NCBI GenBank assembly: GCA_004359435.1
Contig: PTET01000001.1
Coordinates: 481,566 to 545,565 of the forward strand
Direction: 5' to 3'
Length of the DNA: 64,000 bases
From: Flavobacteriaceae bacterium
GTDB taxonomy: Bacteria; Bacteroidota; Bacteroidia; Flavobacteriales; Weeksellaceae
Shown in pieces: positions 19,895-30,168 of this stretch. The stretch's first letter is position 1; every line of letters starts with the position of its first letter. Position numbers and translations under genes: made by a program. The notes below the pieces were generated by a model, which saw only the letters and a list, made by a program, of their open reading frames with translations, did no database searches and was not told the origin of the DNA.

Positions 19895-20866
19895 TTACCT
19901 ATCTTGGGTGTATTTCTGACAAAACCATACAATATTGCTAATGAGAACTTTTTTCTGGCTTTCAGTTATTCCTGCAAAGGCATGATCTACCCCTTTGAAT
20001 ATTTTAAAGCTAGATTCAATCTCTAGAGAATCCAGTTTGTTTTTGAGAAGATAGGCATGTTTGATAGGGGCTATACGGTCTTTGTCTCCATGGATGATTA
20101 AAGTTGGGATTTTCTTATCCTTTAAAAGCTCAATGGGTGAATAGTTCATAGAAAAAGTATCTACTTTGTTTGGATATACCACAGGGTCGAATCCCATCAG
20201 TAGTGAATCTAATTCTCTTTTCTCTTTTGCCAAGGTTTCTTTGATGGGCTCAGGAAGCGATTTGGAAGCTTCTGCCCGGGTGATGATATTTTCTTTGTAG
20301 AGGAGTTTTAGATCGGTGGGGGCATAAATCTCAATGATGTAGCGAATGGGGATTTTCTTAGGGTCGATCGAAAATTCCTTTTGTGTTGCGTACGCCATAG
20401 AAAGTGCAATTTGACCACCGGCGGACTCTCCAATTACCCCCAGATTTTGGATGTCTAGGTTATATTTTTCTTTGTTTTGTTCTAAAAATTCCAATGCATC
20501 TCTGGCATCGATAAGACAAGAAGGAAAGGGAGAAGTATTATTGTTGGCCAAGGAATAATTGACGCTCACCACAGTATACCCAAGATCTCTAAGTTTGTTG
20601 GCTGCTTCTCTAACGCGGTCGAAGTTTATGGTTTCTTTACTTCCCGCCATCCATGCTCCACCATGAAAATACACCAAGGTTGGAGACTTTTTTTTCTTGT
20701 TTTTTTTGGTTGGCGTATAGATGTCTAAAGTTAGACTGTCTTTGTAGACAACGTCTCTGTAAACAGTTCCAAGTGCGATGGGTGCATGAGAGGATAAATA
20801 CCATATTTTATAGGCTGAAAAGATTATGCCTAGGGCGAGAATCAAAAGAAATATATTTTTTTTCAT
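19895..20866 (-). CDS. Alpha/beta hydrolase (BD-FAE/esterase-like)
   Basis: SPTLVYFHGGAWMAGSKE...YTVVSVNYSLA...LGVIGESAGGQIALSMAYA...IPTLIIHGDKDRIAPIKHA...VDHAF. Confidence 0.9.
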   Translation of the reverse strand: MKKNIFLLILALGIIFSAYKIWYLSSHAPIALGTVYRDVVYKDSLTLDIYTPTKKNKKKKSPTLVYFHGGAWMAGSKETINFDRVREAANKLRDLGYTVVSVNYSLANNNTSPFPSCLIDARDALEFLEQNKEKYNLDIQNLGVIGESAGGQIALSMAYATQKEFSIDPKKIPIRYIIEIYAPTDLKLLYKENIITRAEASKSLPEPIKETLAKEKRELDSLLMGFDPVVYPNKVDTFSMNYSPIELLKDKKIPTLIIHGDKDRIAPIKHAYLLKNKLDSLEIESSFKIFKGVDHAFAGITESQKKVLISNIVWFCQKYTQDR

Positions 20867-20880
20867 CTTTGATATATCTA

Positions 20881-20908
20881 AAAAAAGCCTTCAATTCTGA
20901 AGGCTTTT
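20881..20908 (-). terminator. Terminator of the act operon
   Basis: aaaagccttca-att-tgaaggctttt hairpin just past the ActF stop, minus-strand T tract. Confidence 0.65.
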
Positions 20909-20930
20909 GGTTATGCAAAGGAATCTTTGA

Positions 20931-22256
20931 TTAGAATGGATATTCGTAAATCTCGCTTTCGTGGAACATAGGATGTCCTTTGGGTTCTAGGTTAGATTTA
21001 GATAGTTGTCTAAATACAACAAATCCGAATAATCCTAACATAAATAGGAAAGAGCCAATTTCTAAAAGTCCGAAACCTGTTTTCCAGAAACCACCCACTG
21101 TTGCAGGAGTAATTACATTGAACACATCCAAGAAGTGTCCTAAAATTACAATTACAGCCATTATAGCCACCAGTTTGGGTTTTCTTTTGTTGTTACTTGC
21201 TACCAAAATGAAAAGTGGCAAAACAAGGTTTGGAATAAGTGCTGTAAAGTAGGTTTCTCTGTACTGCTCAAATCTTGCTTGGAAGTAAACTACTTCTTCT
21301 GGGATATTGGCATACCAGATAAGCATAAATTGATCGAACCATAAATAAGACCAAAGCAAGGAGAATCCAAAAAGGAATTTAGCCAAATCGTGCAAATGGT
21401 TGTCGTTGAATTTTGGAAGCATTCCTTTGGACTTTAGATACAAGCAGATGAGGATCATAAAAGCAATGGCAGAAACCAAGTAAGAAACCATCAAGTACCA
21501 TCCAAATAGGGTAGAGTACCAGTGTGGATCTAGAGACATTACCCAGTAGATACCAATGGTCATCGATGAAAAGGCAAAAAACACAATAAATCGAATAGAA
21601 GAATTTACCAAACTTTGGTAGTTAGCCTCTGAGCTATGCTCATCCAAAATTCTACTTTTTTTCTTCAAAACATGTAGGAAATAGGTCCATCCTCCCACAA
21701 ATAATACACTTACAAAAGCAAATAAGTATTTGTTTAGAAAAGGTTTTTTAGAGTGTAAGAATTTGTCGTAGTGTGGGCTGTTTGGGTCTGAAAGAGATTC
21801 ATCCATCCAGTGGAAAAGGTGGTTTTCATGGAAGATAGATGCAGCAAAAATAAGTAGGATGATAACCCCACCATAAGGCAAGAAACTTGCGATGGCTTCC
21901 ATTACACGGGTTACCACGTGAGACCATCCTACCTCTGCAGCCTGTTGAACGGCAAAGAAAAACAGAGACGCTAGTGCAATTCCAGTAAACAAAAAGGAAG
22001 CGATGTAAAGTGCTGTCCAAGGCTTGTTGTGTACTTGGTTTTCTAGGTGTTTCATGTGCATTTCATGTTCTTCACCTGCTGCGTGATCTCCATGGCTTTG
22101 CATATCTACCCCAAAAAGGGCAGGATTTTCTTTCAATTCTGCTTCTACAAACGCTCTGTCTTTACAATGGTTTAGGTTATATCCAATACCAAAAAGGATA
22201 CCGCCCAGTAACATAAGGAGCAAAGCAATGTTTTTAACTTTCGATAAATTATGCAT
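20931..22256 (-). CDS. actF: Alternative complex III subunit ActF (quinol:cytochrome c oxidoreductase membrane subunit)
   Basis: Multi-TM protein, 441 aa, last gene of a complete ActA-F operon. Confidence 0.88.
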   Translation of the reverse strand: MHNLSKVKNIALLLMLLGGILFGIGYNLNHCKDRAFVEAELKENPALFGVDMQSHGDHAAGEEHEMHMKHLENQVHNKPWTALYIASFLFTGIALASLFFFAVQQAAEVGWSHVVTRVMEAIASFLPYGGVIILLIFAASIFHENHLFHWMDESLSDPNSPHYDKFLHSKKPFLNKYLFAFVSVLFVGGWTYFLHVLKKKSRILDEHSSEANYQSLVNSSIRFIVFFAFSSMTIGIYWVMSLDPHWYSTLFGWYLMVSYLVSAIAFMILICLYLKSKGMLPKFNDNHLHDLAKFLFGFSLLWSYLWFDQFMLIWYANIPEEVVYFQARFEQYRETYFTALIPNLVLPLFILVASNNKRKPKLVAIMAVIVILGHFLDVFNVITPATVGGFWKTGFGLLEIGSFLFMLGLFGFVVFRQLSKSNLEPKGHPMFHESEIYEYPF

Positions 22257-22281
22257 GATTGTATTTTTTTTACGCTTGTTC

Positions 22282-22896
22282 TTAGTTGTTTTTTAGTTCC
22301 ATTACATACTGAGCCACTTTCCATCTGTCTTCAGGTTGCAACTGAGAGGCATAAGAACCCATTACGTTTTTTCCGTACATAATTACATGGTACACAGATC
22401 CAACGGTAATTTCTCTGTCTTTGTAGTTAGGAACTGGTCCGTTGTATTTTCCAGAAGCTTTGATAGGCCCCATTCCATCTCCTGCATCACCATGGCAGAT
22501 GGCGCAGTTTTGGGTGTACAAGATTTTTCCTCTTGCTTGGTCTTGGGCAGCATTTTCTGGTTTTAGAGGAGTTTCTAATCTAAGTTTAGAAGCCTCGTAT
22601 CCTTCTGGAGTATCTAAAAGGTCATAAGGTAGAATGTTTTCTCCTTCTCTTGGAACCGTTCCTTTTACGGGCGTTAAGGCTGTCATTCCACCTTGGTTTT
22701 GAAATACTTTAACCTCAGATTCTTTCTCGTTTAAAGAAGGTCTGGCATTGATCACCGATTCTTGGTAAGGGTCATAGGCCGTTGGATAGTACATGTCTGG
22801 CATGAACTCTAAACTTCTTTCTCTTTTTGTACAAGAATTCACCAAAAAAGCTAACGCAAGCAAACAGTACAAAGGGGTTACTTTTAATTTCTTCAT
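22282..22896 (-). CDS. actE: Alternative complex III subunit ActE (monohaem cytochrome c lipoprotein)
   Basis: LVNSCTKRERSLEFMPDMYYPTAYDPYQ...ILYTQNCAICHGDAGDGMGPI (CxxCH). Confidence 0.92.
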   Translation of the reverse strand: MKKLKVTPLYCLLALAFLVNSCTKRERSLEFMPDMYYPTAYDPYQESVINARPSLNEKESEVKVFQNQGGMTALTPVKGTVPREGENILPYDLLDTPEGYEASKLRLETPLKPENAAQDQARGKILYTQNCAICHGDAGDGMGPIKASGKYNGPVPNYKDREITVGSVYHVIMYGKNVMGSYASQLQPEDRWKVAQYVMELKNN

Positions 22897-22898
22897 TT

Positions 22899-23450
22899 TT
22901 AGGCGTCTTTAATGGTTATTTCTTCAACTCCAGCATCAATGAGCACTTTTTTTACATTTTCTAGGTCGTCTGAGATAATTTCAACCAAGAATTTGTCATC
23001 TGTGGTTCTTGGATCTGGGTTTTGCGCAGGAGCTCCAAAGTACATGTTGTTGATAAACATATACACCCAGCAAGTAAGATGTGCCGCACAGAAAACCGTT
23101 AGCTCAAACATAACCGGTACAAAGGCAGGCATGTTGTGGAACCAGTCGAAACTTGGTTTTCCTCCTATGTCTTGTTGCCAGTCATAGTTCATGATGTAAA
23201 AAGTCATCAGTGAGGCCAAAGTAACTCCGTAAAGCCCAAAGCAAAAAGTTGCATAGGTAAGTCTGGTGTCCTTAAACTTGTCTCTTGTAGCCTGATCTGG
23301 TGCAGATTTATGAAGCAACTTGTCTAGTCCGTGTACCGGAAAAGGAGTGTATACCTCATGAATTGCGATATTGTTGGCAAAAATCTTTTTGATTCCATCC
23401 ATCATGATGTCATCGTCGCCAAATAAGCCGTATATAATCTTAGTGCTCAT
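22899..23450 (-). CDS. actD: Alternative complex III subunit ActD (DUF3341)
   Basis: IYGLFGDDDIMMDGIKKI...VYTPFPVHGLDKLL; operon position. Confidence 0.92.
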   Translation of the reverse strand: MSTKIIYGLFGDDDIMMDGIKKIFANNIAIHEVYTPFPVHGLDKLLHKSAPDQATRDKFKDTRLTYATFCFGLYGVTLASLMTFYIMNYDWQQDIGGKPSFDWFHNMPAFVPVMFELTVFCAAHLTCWVYMFINNMYFGAPAQNPDPRTTDDKFLVEIISDDLENVKKVLIDAGVEEITIKDA

Positions 23451-24843
23451 GATTGTGGTCGTTGTGTTTGTTTCTATAACCTTCAGAAGAAGATTTCAAT
23501 ATTGTTTTTAACTCTGCTTGTGCAATTACCGGGAAAGTTCTTCCGTAAAGCAAGAAAAGTACATAGAAGAATCCGTTGGTTCCAATGAAAATTCCTACAT
23601 CCACAAAGGTAGGTTGGAACATAGTCCAAGAAGAAGGAAGGTAATCTCTAGATAGGTTGATTACGATAATATCAAATCTTTCAAACCACATCCCCACGTT
23701 GATGACAAAGGCAATTACAAAAGTCCAGAAGAAACTTCTTCTTATCTTTTTAAACCACAAGAACCCGGGCACAATTACGTTACAGATAATTAGTAGCCAG
23801 AAAGCCCACCAGTAAGGTCCGGTTGCCGCTCCAACAGAGAAGTAGGTAAAGTCTTCGTATCTAGAACCAGAATACCATCCAATTAGGAATTCAACAAGGT
23901 AAGCCACCGCTACCACACCACCGGTTACAATGATTACAATGTTCATGTATTCGATGTGTTTTTGGGTGATGTAATCTTCTAGGTGGTTTACTTTTCTAGC
24001 TACCCCAAGTAAGGTTTGTACCATGGCAAATCCAGAGAAAATCGCTCCGGCCACAAAGTATGGAGGGTAGATGGTAGAGTGCCAACCTTTGATTACAGAA
24101 GTAGCAAAGTCAAAAGATACAATGGTGTGTACAGAGAATACAAGCGGAGTACAAAGACCAGCAAGTACCAAAGAAAGCTCTTCGAATCTTTGCCAGTGCT
24201 TGGCTTTTCCTCCCCAACCCATAGAAATCACAGAATAGATTTTTTTGGTGATAGGTTTGGTCGCACGGTCTCGAATCATCGCGAAATCTGGAATCAATCC
24301 CATGTACCAGAAAACTACCGATACAGAGAAGTAAGTCGAAATCGCAAATACGTCCCAAAGAAGTGGTGAGTTAAAGTTCCCCCAAAGTGAACCAAAGTTA
24401 TTGGGAACGGGCATTACCCAGAATCCTAGCCATGGTCTACCCATGTGAATGACGGGGAAAAGTCCTGCTTGTACCACCGCGAAAATGGTCATCGCCTCGG
24501 CTGATCGGTTGATGGAAAGTCTCCATTTTTGTCTAAACAGAAGAAGTACAGCAGAAATAAGTGTTCCTGCGTGTCCAATCCCTACCCACCATACGAAGTT
24601 GGTAATGTCCCAAGCCCAGTTGATAGTTCTGTTAAGTCCCCATACACCGATCCCAGTTCCGATGGTATACATAATGCAACCTACTCCAAAAAGGAAGGCT
24701 GCAAGGGCAATGTTAAAGGCGGTCCACCATAGTTTTCCAGCTTTGGTTTCTATGGGTCTTGCAACATCTTCGGTGATATCATGATAGGATTTATTTCCTA
24801 TAATCAATGGTTCTCTAATCGGTGCTTCGTAATGTCCTGACAT
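23440..24843 (-). CDS. actC: Alternative complex III subunit ActC (NrfD-like)
   Basis: Multi-TM; TNFVWWVGIGHAGTLISAVLLLFRQKWRLSINRSAEAMTIFAVVQAGLFPVIHMGRPWLGFW. Confidence 0.94.
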   Translation of the reverse strand: MSGHYEAPIREPLIIGNKSYHDITEDVARPIETKAGKLWWTAFNIALAAFLFGVGCIMYTIGTGIGVWGLNRTINWAWDITNFVWWVGIGHAGTLISAVLLLFRQKWRLSINRSAEAMTIFAVVQAGLFPVIHMGRPWLGFWVMPVPNNFGSLWGNFNSPLLWDVFAISTYFSVSVVFWYMGLIPDFAMIRDRATKPITKKIYSVISMGWGGKAKHWQRFEELSLVLAGLCTPLVFSVHTIVSFDFATSVIKGWHSTIYPPYFVAGAIFSGFAMVQTLLGVARKVNHLEDYITQKHIEYMNIVIIVTGGVVAVAYLVEFLIGWYSGSRYEDFTYFSVGAATGPYWWAFWLLIICNVIVPGFLWFKKIRRSFFWTFVIAFVINVGMWFERFDIIVINLSRDYLPSSWTMFQPTFVDVGIFIGTNGFFYVLFLLYGRTFPVIAQAELKTILKSSSEGYRNKHNDHNHEH

Positions 24844-24875
24844 CTTCTTATCCTATTAGTTTGTTAAATTAATTG

Positions 24876-27800
24876 TTATTTGTTTCTCACTTTTACATGG
24901 TAGAACACATTGGGTTTGGTTCCTACATCTTGTAAAACTTCGTATTTTCTCTTGTCTTTTTTCAGATTGCTTACGGTGCTTTCTGGGTTGTTGATGTCTC
25001 CAAATACCATCGCATCGGTTGGACATGCAGAGGCACAAGCTACCACATCGATCAAATCTTTGTCTTCGATAAGTTTTCCATCTCTTTTGGCTTTAGAAAT
25101 TACCGCTTGGGTAGATTGAATACAGAAAGAACATTTTTCCATCACCCCTCTGGTTCTAACCGCTACATCAGGGTTTAGCACCATTCTTCCAAGATCATCG
25201 TTCATGTGGAAGTCAAAATCATCGTTTTGCGCGTAATTTCTCCAGTTGAAACGTCTTACTTTGTAAGGACAGTTGTTGGCACAGTATCTGGTTCCTACAC
25301 ATCTGTTGTAAGCCATTTGGTTTTGTCCTTGTCTACCATGAGAAGTAGCTGCTACTGGACAAACGGTCTCACACGGAGCGTGGTTACAGTGCTGACAAAG
25401 CATTGGTTGGAAAATAACCTCTGGATTTTTTACCAGTGGCTGTACCAAAAAGGCATACTGACCAGAGATTTGTTGCTCTGTGTACTCATCCTGTAAAGCT
25501 TCTTTTTGGGTAAGTTTTCCGTCTGAATTTTTGTCTGCTGGTGTGGGCTCTCCAAGATCATACAACTTGTTGTTGTTGGTATCTGTATAAGGCACCTCAG
25601 AGGCATAGTATCTGTCTATTCTTAGCCAGTACATGTCTCTGGACATTCTCACTTCTTCTTTTCCAACTACCGGTACATTGTTTTCTGCTTGACAAGAAAC
25701 GATACAAGCTCCACACCCTGTACAAGCATTTAGGTCGATGGAAAGATTAAAGTGGTGTCCAACAGATCGATCAAAAGAATCCCAAAGATCTACTTTGTCT
25801 GTAGACTGAGTTCCTTTGTGGGTTCCCATTTCTGGTTGCTCGTTCCACTCTTTAGGGTCTTGTGAAAGATAGTTTTTTAGGCTTACATCACGGGCGATTT
25901 CGTATCTACCCATAAGTGTATTTTGCATTTGGATACAAGCAAATTCGTGCTTTCCTTTTTGTTTTTCAACGTTTACCGCATGAACAAAAGATCCATTTTT
26001 GTATAGTTTAGATGCATTTACCCCGATGGTTTCATCCTCAGCTTCTATGGCTTTGGCCACATGAAGCCCTTTTTTACCATAACCGTAAGCCAAACCAATG
26101 GTTCCTTGGGCTTGTCCTGGTTGAATAAATACCGGTACTTTTTCAAGTTTTACACCCTCTGGGGTAGTGATAGAGATATATCTACCGTTAAACTGCATTC
26201 TACCGTTGTATTCGTTGGCATTGTGTTTATCTTCGATACCAAGTTTTCTTGTATCGTACAAACTCATGGTAGCATAGTTGTCCCAAGATGCTCTGGTAAT
26301 TGGATCTGGAAGCTCTTGTAGCCAAGGGTTGTTGGCTGCACTACCATCTCCCATACTCACCTTGGTATAAAGCTGTACTTCAAAAGCACCTTCTTTGATG
26401 CCAGCGATGGCAGCTAGTGATTCTGAGGCTGAACCTGAGGCAGAAAAACTTTCACCCGCCTCACTCACATTTACACCGTTGTAAAGCAATTGGTTAAATT
26501 CTCCTAGACCACTGTGGAAAGTTTTTAGATAGTCTGTGTAAGGAACCAAAGATCCAGTCCATTTTAGCAAACTGTCTTGAAACTGTCTTGATTTAAAAAG
26601 TGGTTGAATGGTAGGTTGTTGGAAAGATACCTGACCAGAAACCGCAGAGAAATCTCCCCAGCTTTCTAGCCAGTCTGTACTTGGAGCGATCGCCTTCATC
26701 ACTTTAGAAGTCTCGTCTTCTTTGATGGCACAAGAAATAGTTACAGGGATTTTGGCTAAAATTCCGGCCAATTCTTCTCCTTTGGCGTATGAATATACTG
26801 GATTGGTTTGGTAGCTAATAACTGCTCCAACCAGTCCGTTTTTGGCATCTTGAACAAAAGCTTCAAATGCTTTGTCGTTAGACTCTTTCAGCAATAAAGC
26901 TTTTCCGCTAAGAGCAGTAGAACCTAATCTCTGGTTGATAAGGTAAGATAGGGCATAGTTGTGTTCAGATCCATCAGCAAAAACAACCGCAGAAGATCCA
27001 GCTGCAGCTAGTTCTTTGGCGATAGCTTTAGCTTCTTCGCTGGTAGCAACTCCACCGTTTAAGGCTGTATAAACCTCTGCTAAAATTTTGCTTAGTTTAG
27101 ATGGCTTTACAGGGAATCTTGTATCTGCGTTGGCACCAGTAATGCTCATGTTGGCTTCTACCTGAACATGTCTAAGCATGTCTTGGCTTGGTTTTTTGGC
27201 CAGTGCGTAGGATTTCTCTAAATCTCCTCCCATCCAATCTCCTAAGAAATCGGCAGCGAAAGAAACCACCAATTTGGTATTTGTTAAATCGTAGTGAGGA
27301 AGGCTTCTCTTTCCGTATATTTTTTCGGCTGCATCTAGGGCAGGAGAATAAGATACCGCATCGTGAATTACCTGCTTAGTGTTAGGATACTTCGCTTGGA
27401 ATTCGGCGATGATTTTTTTGGTTGAAGGGCTTGGAAGTGAAGAAGTAAGAATGACAATTTGTTTGTTTCCTACGTTGTTTAGACCATTGGCTACCCACTG
27501 ATCTAGTGCTTCCCAAGTAGTTCCGTTTCCGTTTAGTTTTGGCCCTTCGTATTTTTGGCTATCATAGAGTCCAAGTACAGAGGCTTGTACTCTTGCGCTG
27601 GTAGTTCCAAAGTTTACCGCAGTTGGGTTTGGATCAATTTTGATGGGTCTACCTTCTCTGTTTTTTACCAGTACATTGGCAAAATCGTAACCGTTAAAAA
27701 AAGTAGAAGCATAGTAGGTTGGAAGACCAGGAGTTACTTCAATGGGTTTTACTACATAAGGTACAGACTTTACCACAGGCGCTTTACATGCGGCAAGGGT

Positions 27801-27977
27801 AGCAGCTGCGGTAGAAAAACCAACAACCTTTAGAAAGTCTCTTCTTGATGTTTTTCCTTGATCTTCTTCTGAGTCTGTAGGAATTTCTCCAGCGAACTCG
27901 TTGGCAGACAAATTTTCTCTTAAGCTTGCGTCGTGCAATTCTTCGATACTACTCCAATATTTTTTATTTGAGGCCAT
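24876..27977 (-). CDS. actB: Alternative complex III subunit ActB (TAT-variant translocated molybdopterin oxidoreductase-like with Fe-S domain)
   Basis: SRRDFLKVVGFSTAAATLAAC lipoprotein/Tat-like start; ACTGCGACIVSCQAENNVPVVG, CQHCNHAPCETVCPVAATSHG, CVGTRYCANNCPYKVRRFNW. Confidence 0.95.
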   Translation of the reverse strand: MASNKKYWSSIEELHDASLRENLSANEFAGEIPTDSEEDQGKTSRRDFLKVVGFSTAAATLAACKAPVVKSVPYVVKPIEVTPGLPTYYASTFFNGYDFANVLVKNREGRPIKIDPNPTAVNFGTTSARVQASVLGLYDSQKYEGPKLNGNGTTWEALDQWVANGLNNVGNKQIVILTSSLPSPSTKKIIAEFQAKYPNTKQVIHDAVSYSPALDAAEKIYGKRSLPHYDLTNTKLVVSFAADFLGDWMGGDLEKSYALAKKPSQDMLRHVQVEANMSITGANADTRFPVKPSKLSKILAEVYTALNGGVATSEEAKAIAKELAAAGSSAVVFADGSEHNYALSYLINQRLGSTALSGKALLLKESNDKAFEAFVQDAKNGLVGAVISYQTNPVYSYAKGEELAGILAKIPVTISCAIKEDETSKVMKAIAPSTDWLESWGDFSAVSGQVSFQQPTIQPLFKSRQFQDSLLKWTGSLVPYTDYLKTFHSGLGEFNQLLYNGVNVSEAGESFSASGSASESLAAIAGIKEGAFEVQLYTKVSMGDGSAANNPWLQELPDPITRASWDNYATMSLYDTRKLGIEDKHNANEYNGRMQFNGRYISITTPEGVKLEKVPVFIQPGQAQGTIGLAYGYGKKGLHVAKAIEAEDETIGVNASKLYKNGSFVHAVNVEKQKGKHEFACIQMQNTLMGRYEIARDVSLKNYLSQDPKEWNEQPEMGTHKGTQSTDKVDLWDSFDRSVGHHFNLSIDLNACTGCGACIVSCQAENNVPVVGKEEVRMSRDMYWLRIDRYYASEVPYTDTNNNKLYDLGEPTPADKNSDGKLTQKEALQDEYTEQQISGQYAFLVQPLVKNPEVIFQPMLCQHCNHAPCETVCPVAATSHGRQGQNQMAYNRCVGTRYCANNCPYKVRRFNWRNYAQNDDFDFHMNDDLGRMVLNPDVAVRTRGVMEKCSFCIQSTQAVISKAKRDGKLIEDKDLIDVVACASACPTDAMVFGDINNPESTVSNLKKDKRKYEVLQDVGTKPNVFYHVKVRNK

Positions 27978-28001
27978 ATATTTATTCCCTTACTTAAACT
28001 A

Positions 28002-29351
28002 TTAATAATGACACTTAGCACATTCCATTCCACCCATGGCAGATACATTGAGTTTGGCATCTTTCCCGTGTTGGACTTTTACCTTTTCATGTAATTTGTC
28101 AAATGTGGCGGCATTGTATTTGTTCTCCATGTCTATCTCTGTTTCTCTGTGACAGTTTATACAGAATCCCATGGTGAAGTCGTTATGCATTTTCACTTCG
28201 TCCATTTCGTTTACTTTACCGTGACAAGCAAAACAAACTGGATCTCCAGGACCAATTTCACCTGAGGCTTCTTTGGCTTTTTTGATGGCTTTTTCACCCG
28301 CAATTACGTGCTGAGAGTGGTTAAAGAACACAAAGTCTTGCATGTTGTGTATTCTAACCCATTTTAGCGGTTTGGTTACCCCTGTGTATTTGGTTCCGTC
28401 CCATCCAGCAGCATCGTAGAGTTTTTGAATTTCTTTCGTAAGATCTTCTTTGGTTTTTCCCTCTGGTAGATAATCTCCTGTGTATTCTTTGATTACCTTG
28501 TGACAGTTCATACACACGTTGGTAGAAGGAATTCCAGATACTTTTCCGTATTTGGCCGAAGAGTGACAGTATTGACAGTCTATTTTGTTTTCTCCTGCAT
28601 GGATTTTATGGGAGAAATAAATCGGTTGCTCGGGTTGATATCCTTTGTCTACCCCAAGGTGTAACATAAATTTCCAAGCTCCAAATAGACCGATAACAAG
28701 TAAGAATGGAAGCAAGAATTTAAGGGCAGGTTGAATGATTTCTGCAAGCGTTTTGTTTCCTCCAGTAAGTTTTTCTAATTCTAACAGCTCTTCCGGTTTG
28801 CTTAAGTTTACCAGTTGGTTTAGTTTTAGAAGTAACCATGTAAGAAGTCCAATTAAGATAGCAAATCCAGCTACTAGTACTTTGGAAACATCATTAGAAG
28901 CAGCTCCTCCTTCTTGGGCGTTTGCTGGGTTCGATGCTGCTTTGGCGTCTTCTTCAGCTTTTTTGGCAGCCGCCTCAGAAGCCTCGGCATCACCTAAATA
29001 AGCGATAATATCATCGATGTCTTGTTCTGAGAAGTTTGGAAACTGCAACATCTCGGTTTTGTTGTATTCGTTGAAGATTTTATTGGCATAAGCATCTCCA
29101 GACTCTCTAAGGGCTTTGTTGTCTTTGATCCATTTTTGAAGCCAATCTCTTTCTTGTCTTTTTCCTACATCTCTAAGGGCAGGACCAACCAGTTTGTCAT
29201 CTAAACCATGACAAGCGGTACAGTTTGCTTTGAATAGCTCGAAACCTTTGGCTCCATCTCCTGTTTGCGCTTGTAGCCCAAAAGTGCTTAAGATCAATAA
29301 AAACGCACCTATAAACAAAGGTTTGAATTTGAAATTTTTTCTTTGTGTCAT
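28002..29351 (-). CDS. actA: Alternative complex III subunit ActA (multihaem cytochrome c)
   Basis: Six CxxCH motifs: CTACH, CQYCH, CMNCH, CFACH, CINCH, CAKCH. Confidence 0.93.
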   Translation of the reverse strand: MTQRKNFKFKPLFIGAFLLILSTFGLQAQTGDGAKGFELFKANCTACHGLDDKLVGPALRDVGKRQERDWLQKWIKDNKALRESGDAYANKIFNEYNKTEMLQFPNFSEQDIDDIIAYLGDAEASEAAAKKAEEDAKAASNPANAQEGGAASNDVSKVLVAGFAILIGLLTWLLLKLNQLVNLSKPEELLELEKLTGGNKTLAEIIQPALKFLLPFLLVIGLFGAWKFMLHLGVDKGYQPEQPIYFSHKIHAGENKIDCQYCHSSAKYGKVSGIPSTNVCMNCHKVIKEYTGDYLPEGKTKEDLTKEIQKLYDAAGWDGTKYTGVTKPLKWVRIHNMQDFVFFNHSQHVIAGEKAIKKAKEASGEIGPGDPVCFACHGKVNEMDEVKMHNDFTMGFCINCHRETEIDMENKYNAATFDKLHEKVKVQHGKDAKLNVSAMGGMECAKCHY

Positions 29352-29532
29352 TTTAATCGAGATTACTTTTTACCTTTTTCTCCTGAGAAATTTCTTAAAA
29401 TTAACTCTAAATCTGGGCTAGTACCCTTTTTAGAATTTGAGCAAAAATAGTTACAACTTGCTCGAATTACTAATATTGTTTCGCTGAACTTTATCATGAC
29501 ATTTAATTTAAAATGTTTCTAAATAAAAACAT

Positions 29533-29562
29533 TTTGTAGTTGAATCTTTAAACGTAAATTTG
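29533..29562 (+). promoter_or_regulatory. Bacteroidota-type promoter of the SPOR-domain gene
   Basis: TTTG (29533-29536) N18 TAaaTTTG (29555-29562), 23 nt before the ATG. Confidence 0.55.
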
Positions 29563-29585
29563 CCGTATATTTTAAATGTAAGAAA

Positions 29586-30164
29586 ATGAAAAATGCTTTT
29601 CTTTTGCTTGTTTGTATGGTTAATTTTATGCTTGGTCAAAGCACAGAATTTAAGGAGCAAATCATTGTAAAAGACTCTATTTTAGGTGGTAGTCTAACCA
29701 TTGAGTCTGAGCCAGGGGTGGCTGCTTATCTCAACAAAAACGAAAAGTCTAGCTGTTATGTTCCGCCTAAAGTTATACCAAAAACTAATACCAACACAAA
29801 TTCATCTACCTATAAACCGCCCGTTGTAACCCAACAACAGCAAAAAGTAGAGTCTTCTGAACAGCACAAACAAATGCAGCAAACAGATGCTTGGTGTCAG
29901 AAATATCCTAAAGTAATGGGATATAAAATACAGATTTACTATACCAAAGACAAAAATGCGGCTATTGCTTATATGAATGCCTTTAGAAAAAGAATGCCTG
30001 GACTTCCACCACCAGAGCTTGTTTTCCATTCGCCAGACTATAAAATTCAACTGGGAGATTATCTCTCAAGACAATCTGCAGCTGCAGACCTAAAGAGAAT
30101 TAAAGCAGCTTATCCTTCTGCCTTTGCGGTTCAAGCCAAGGTTTGGTGTAGAAAAGCGAAATAA
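29586..30164 (+). CDS. SPOR domain-containing protein
   Basis: Signal peptide; C-terminal GYKIQIYYTKDKNAAIAYMNAFRKRMPGLPPPELVFHSPDYKIQLGDYLSRQSAAADLKRIKAAYPSAFAV. Confidence 0.8.
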   Translation: MKNAFLLLVCMVNFMLGQSTEFKEQIIVKDSILGGSLTIESEPGVAAYLNKNEKSSCYVPPKVIPKTNTNTNSSTYKPPVVTQQQQKVESSEQHKQMQQTDAWCQKYPKVMGYKIQIYYTKDKNAAIAYMNAFRKRMPGLPPPELVFHSPDYKIQLGDYLSRQSAAADLKRIKAAYPSAFAVQAKVWCRKAK

Positions 30165-30168
30165 AAAT

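Noticed and set aside
24016-24369. 117-aa plus-strand ORF inside actC
   Set aside because: Shadow ORF within a strongly supported membrane protein gene.
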